A DNA stretch of 64,000 nt from Ulota crispa (lineage: Eukaryota; Streptophyta; Bryopsida; Orthotrichales; Orthotrichaceae), in the NCBI GenBank assembly GCA_963920765.1, contig OY987250.1, forward strand, positions 2,170,001 through 2,234,000, given 5' to 3'. Of the stretch, positions 60,081 through 64,000 are shown piece after piece; within the stretch, counting starts at the first letter, position 1, and each line of letters starts with the position of its first letter. Below the pieces are notes generated by a model, which made no database searches, had not been told where the DNA came from, and saw only the letters and a program-made list of their open reading frames with translations. A program made the translations under genes and the position numbers.

Positions 60081-60408
60081 AAGGTAGTCTGCTCATACTC
60101 CGCTCATGCTCTAAAATCGCTCACCTCCCCAAATGTACCTTATTGTACATGTCTTATTCATAACCATCCTACACTGTTCATGAGATGAGCATTTGAGAGG
60201 TGGGCGGTTTTAGAGTACCTATGACCTTTCCACTTCAAAATTTCATAAATAATTCCATAAAGCTCCATAAAATATGAAAAGACTTGGGATAGATGCCAAT
60301 TTCTCTTGTCTTTCAAGGAAAATTTACTGAAAATTATTTTCAAAAACTTTCACCTCCCCAAAATTCAGTTTCAGCCCTTAGATGAACGGTTTACGAGCAC
60401 ACTACCTT
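60081..60408. mobile_element. Inverted-repeat element K3 (inverse orientation)
   Basis: It runs from CTAAGGTAGTCTGCTCATAC to 'gagcacactacctta'. The interior ('ctttccacttcaaaatttca', 'aaattcagtttcagccctta') is the inverse of K1 and K2. Confidence 0.65.
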
Positions 60409-60859
60409 ATATCTGTTATAATTTCTTTACAAGATATTGTTAGTTAAACACTTTTGAAACACGTGTGCAATACAAACATACATAGCTCTAGCAAAATGTC
60501 TTGTCCATTTTTCAGATTTTTCAAAGAATTTTCTAAAGGCTCATACTTTTGAGTTGGTGAGTCCATAACGTTGTTAGCAAGTGCTACAAGGTTAGCACAT
60601 GAATCTTTTTGCAAGAGAATCCATGAATTACAGATCTCGAACTTTTTTCCAAATGGTTGTTAAACAGTCACCTCTTTGGTTCTTCTTACTTAACTTTTAC
60701 TTGTGAATGCCCTCAGTCCTCTTGAACTTGTTGAATTCTCAGTTGTTGAATATAATAGAATATCTTACCTTTGGGATCTTAGTGCAGGAAACCTCCGTGT
60801 TGAATACTGCTATGGATATTCAATTTTCATTTCACCGCAAATGCCGTTGCCAGTTACTC

Positions 60860-63800
60860 TCAAAGAAATGGGGGAAGGATTACCCACCTTCGAGGATATT
60901 TTTTACGCCCATCTTGTCCATCAAACATCTGCAGGAAATAGAACTGGAGGGTCAAAAACACTAGCAACAGCACAAGCTCTGAATAACAAGTTTCTCCATT
61001 ATAATGTGAGCCATGGTATCTACAAGATGCAACTGCAGTAAATGTTCTCAAGAATTACTGTAGCACTTTTGACCAAAATATATTACAACCTCCCACACCA
61101 AATAGTGCATTTAGGTTGCCCCATACTAATTTCTTGACATTTCAGACTATTTAAATATTTACCAAGACTATAATAACTTTTTTCAAAAATTAATGTGATG
61201 AACAATGGAGGAAGGAAGCAGAGGTTGGGCACCACAACAAGTGTCAAAGTTAGGGAGCAGGTCATGGAAGTTAGAATTTTAGATAGAATCAAGAATCATT
61301 TTAGCATAAGGAGAGTTGCATGCCCCTCCAAGTGGCCAAGAGTGAGTCATGAGGTAACTTTGCCAAGATAAGGCAACCTAAATGCACTATTTGGTGTAGG
61401 TGTGTCACATGAGTTTTTTGTCCACTGCAAATGAACTACCTCAGTATATCTTGCGTTTGGTGTACCTCAATCCAAGCAGATACTACTAGTTTTCTTCAGG
61501 GATCAATGATCGCTGTGTATGAGCTAGACTAAAACAAGCTAAACAGGAGAAAAAAAGAAGGGGAGCTAGTACTCTAATAGGTTGATTTTTTTGGGTATTA
61601 GCGCACAGAACATCATTAGTTCAAGATTATCAGGGGAGCTTAGAGACAGATTAACCCCCAATAAGTTGGAACCAAATAGACCCGTCGCAGACCTGCTGCC
61701 ATCGTCTCTGTTGCTTCCAGATAACAACTGGTTTTATTCATACACTTGGTTGGCGATCAAACAGCAAGACCTTTAAGTACGACATGATATCATACTTAAC
61801 TAATTCTAGACTTGGCAAATCTGGCCATGGTGACGGGAGGAACTCCAATATCAAGCTTGTTAACTAGAAAGAAACTCTCCAAGCATGGATTGGCCTGTAT
61901 TGAGGGATCTCCCATCAAATTCATAAGGGACACATCCTAGCAAAAACTTCCAAGTCCGCTTCACTTTCAGGCATAACTTTATTTCTGGACTTTGGACTTT
62001 CCAAACTATTTAAATATGACATCTTTGCAAAATTTCCACAGCCACTTCTAGTTCAATGGAAAATAGGGTTGTCTACTTTCCATTACGAGAGTCAGTATTC
62101 ACAATCTCAAATTGCACAGGCAGTTCAAACATGGTGATAAAAACTCAATCAGACACTTCTAACCGAAAGTCATATCTCCATAGCTCTCCGCTGATTTCCC
62201 AAAAATTTCAACTCTTACGTCGTAGTTAAAGGCAAAATGCTTGAAAAAACGGAAACGTCATCATTTTAACTTAGGGAATATTTCATAAATACCCCTGCTT
62301 TTTCAGAAATCTCACAAATACCCTTGGACCAAAAGTTTCAAGCGTTTGTTTTGTTGTGCATGTCACTTCCCTTCTCCCTTTGTGTGCACACATAACAAGA
62401 AAGAAGTAGTATGCGCACAAAGAGAGAAGGGAAGTGACATGCACAACAAAACAAATGCCTGAAAATTTTGGTCCAAGAATATTTGTGAAATTTTTGAAAA
62501 AGCCAGGGTATCTCTGAAATTATTGCAAACTTCAAGGGTTAGTACCCATAAATTTTCTCTTTAACCCTTAAACAATCATAGGGCATAGCATATACGCTGA
62601 CGTATAATTGTCATTTGCTACCAATAAGAAATTTTAATTTGGCATCTCAAGTAGCTCACTAGAATCGCATTGATCTATTCTCCGACTTCTTTGTTGATCT
62701 CAAATGTAGTAGAGGTGTGGATCCATTCCAAAAACAAGAATAATACCTTGTATTGTAATGGTCGCAAAGGGCCTATTGGTCATTTAAGGGTTATCTTAAC
62801 CCCTAAAGGACCATGGCCTTTATTTTGTCAAAAGACACTCAAAATTGCCACTTCTATGGCAAAAAGTAAAAAAGTTTGAAAAATGGTCTTTTTGCATAAT
62901 TGACTGTAGGATCTTCTACTAGACTTGTATAAGAATGTGTCATTCAAAACTTAAAAACTCAACTAGCACAGATTGCAAGATATTTGCACTTAAAGTATAA
63001 AAAACAAGTTTTTTTGCACCTTTCACAATTAGATTATTTGACTTTAAACTTTTTTAACTTAAATCATCTGCACCATGGATTTTTGAGGTTTATTTTTTTA
63101 AGCTGGGGAATTGAGTTGAGAATCTTTGGAAAAAACCAAAACAAAAAATACTTAATTTTCATTCTTTAAAAAAACATTAGGTAGAAGAAGGTATGAGATT
63201 GAACAAAAACTTAAATTGCTAATAACCTTGTAATGGAATTGAAACTCAATAATCCCAATGGTGAGGTTGTTCTAGAAAGAAAACTTCACCCTCTCCAACA
63301 ATTTTTTTTGAAAAAATATTAAGCTTCCATTCCAAAATGAATTGTACAAATTATTTTTTCAAGAGGATGCTTGAATTGCCCAAAAAACAAGATTGTCCAT
63401 AACTTTCTCATAACTAGTCCAAATGGAATGAATCAAAGCTTCAGATGTAAATGAAGATATAACCTACAAGGGAAAAACAATTTTAAAAAAAAAAATCAAA
63501 TTTTTGTAAAAAAAATTTTGTTGCCCGGACCCTCCAAATTTTTGCTTATTTAGGCATAACTTTTGCTCCTTGACATTGATTGGAATAAAAATTGTATTCT
63601 CCAAAAGCTAATGTGTTTTCCTATCTTCCAAAAAAGTTTAAAAAAATCAGGACAAAATTTGAAGCCGTAGGTACTTGCCTAAAATCCCATTTGTCCCCCA
63701 AACGGACAACGGTCCTTTAGGGGTTAAGGGTAAATCAAATACTTAACAAACATCGTGATTCCAAGTAAAATCACAGAAATTTTGAAAGAGTGATCATGGT

Positions 63801-64000
63801 GTTAGGAAAAAGCACCTTCTTAAGCCGTCGATGCTTCTGAACAGCCCACACAGTCATGATATACGTTGCTGCGGTTAAAAAAAGGTATCCAGCAAAGGTC
63901 TGCGTAGCCACATTAAATCCGACCCACTGCAAGATCTCAGTAGTATAGTTACCACACGTGACGTAGTCGAAAAGAAACCCATACGGAATCTGGTACCCAG
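60860..64000 (-). CDS. ECR: Very-long-chain trans-2-enoyl-CoA reductase paralogue (ECR2), 3' part only
   Basis: Two exons are visible, 63816 to beyond 64000 and 60928-60860, joining in phase 0. The first reads [40 protein letters not shown] and KHRRLKK. The last reads [20 protein letters not shown] and ends FL-stop. The intron position is identical to that of ECR1. Residue differences (for example N to D and A to G in NFVTCANYT versus DYVTCGNYT) show an old duplication with both copies under constraint. The last intron is 2887 bp against 479 bp in ECR1, expanded by elements H3, N3, C4 and D1. The gene continues past the right edge, so integrity of the 5' part is unknown. Confidence 0.92.
61097..61400. 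mobile_element. Inverted-repeat element H3, in the ECR2 intron
   Basis: The ends CACCAAATAGTGCATTTAGG are perfect inverted repeats for at least 20 bases. The interior resembles H2 ('ggagagttgcatgcccctcc', 'gtgagtcatgaggtaac'). Confidence 0.8.
62271..62564. mobile_element. Element N3, in the ECR2 intron
   Basis: This is a family N foldback: 'gttgtgcatgtcacttccct' faces 'agggaagtgacatgcacaac', and the ends are TTAGGGAATATTTCATAAAT and 'cccataaattttctctttaa'. Its right TTAA is shared with C4. Confidence 0.72.
62561..62794. mobile_element. TTAA-flanked MITE, family C copy 4, in the ECR2 intron
   Basis: It begins TTAACCCTTAAACAATCATA and ends GGTCATTTAAGGGTTAT (final A mutated to T). Interior as in 36451-36683. 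It lies directly against N3 on the left and D1 on the right. Confidence 0.75.
62796..63727. mobile_element. TTAA-flanked element D1, 932 bp, in the ECR2 intron
   Basis: It begins TTAACCCCTAAAGGACCATG and ends CAACGGTCCTTTAGGGGTTAA minus its first base. Inverted ends are CCCCTAAAGGACC, 13 of 13. The interior is AT-rich with no transposase-sized frame; an inverted partial relative is at 34500-35340. It ends 89 bp before the ECR2 donor at 63816. Confidence 0.8.

Noticed and set aside
1125-63727. Reading the TTAA group as Harbinger/Tourist or Tc1/mariner elements
   Set aside because: Harbinger would give direct TWA duplications rather than a palindromic TTAA at both ends, and a bare TA target would not explain the constant outer T and A. 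Sequence alone cannot fully exclude a TA target with strong TTAA preference.
1-64000. tRNA, rRNA or CRISPR-type arrays
   Set aside because: No cloverleaf with matching A and B box sequences was recognised by eye, no rRNA segment was recognised, and the tandem repeats lack spacer-repeat structure. A tRNA scan would be needed to exclude tRNAs fully.

Overview
The window is nuclear DNA of a green plant. The evidence is phase-consistent GT-AG introns, plant-type gene families (an F-box/LysM protein, a GOS1-type Golgi SNARE, a GH9 cellulase and the very-long-chain enoyl-CoA reductase of wax and sphingolipid synthesis), and AT-rich intergenic DNA crowded with MITEs. The proteins are clearly homologous to angiosperm ones but diverged, so I suspect a seed-free land plant (bryophyte, lycophyte or fern). 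That is an inference only. There are no bacterial operons, CRISPR arrays or viral genes.

Layout. 2.4-4.8 kb, + strand: the last two exons of a GH9 endoglucanase whose earlier exons lie beyond the left edge. 7.8-12.2 kb, - strand: a ten-exon gene for a putative mitochondrial PEP-carboxykinase-like protein that has lost the ATP-binding P-loop. 20.6-24.2 kb, + strand: a three-exon gene encoding a double F-box-LysM / F-box-LysM protein. 29.4-32.8 kb, - strand: a five-exon GOS1/GOS12-type Qb-SNARE. 40.4-44.2 kb, + strand: a three-exon gene for a coiled-coil protein I do not recognise. 49.8-53.7 kb and 60.9-64.0 kb, both - strand: two tandem trans-2-enoyl-CoA reductase (ECR/TSC13) genes, the second cut by the right edge. 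I rebuilt the exon structures by reading splice sites and checking that the phases join. Start codons are less certain than internal exons.

Between and inside these genes the DNA is mostly small non-autonomous elements. The most distinctive group has about eighteen members whose interiors mostly differ but which all start and end TTAA-CCC(C/T)TWAAGG. TTAA target sites and CCC termini are the hallmark of piggyBac-type transposons, a superfamily seldom described in land plants. One locus is nested three deep (24.9-26.1 kb), one insertion interrupts a tandem duplicate whose sister is still empty (54.1-54.5 kb), and three elements lie end to end inside an intron of the second reductase gene. Stowaway-like, CACTA-like, GGGCGGTTCACAC-ended and other inverted-repeat families are also present.

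A second theme is local tandem duplication of 20-300 bp blocks that include a functional boundary. In three of the genes the duplicated block carries an exon-intron junction: F-box/LysM exon 1 donor, coiled-coil gene exon 2 acceptor, and ECR1 exon 1 donor. The duplicated F-box/LysM gene itself, with all introns in phase 0, looks like a larger version of the same process.
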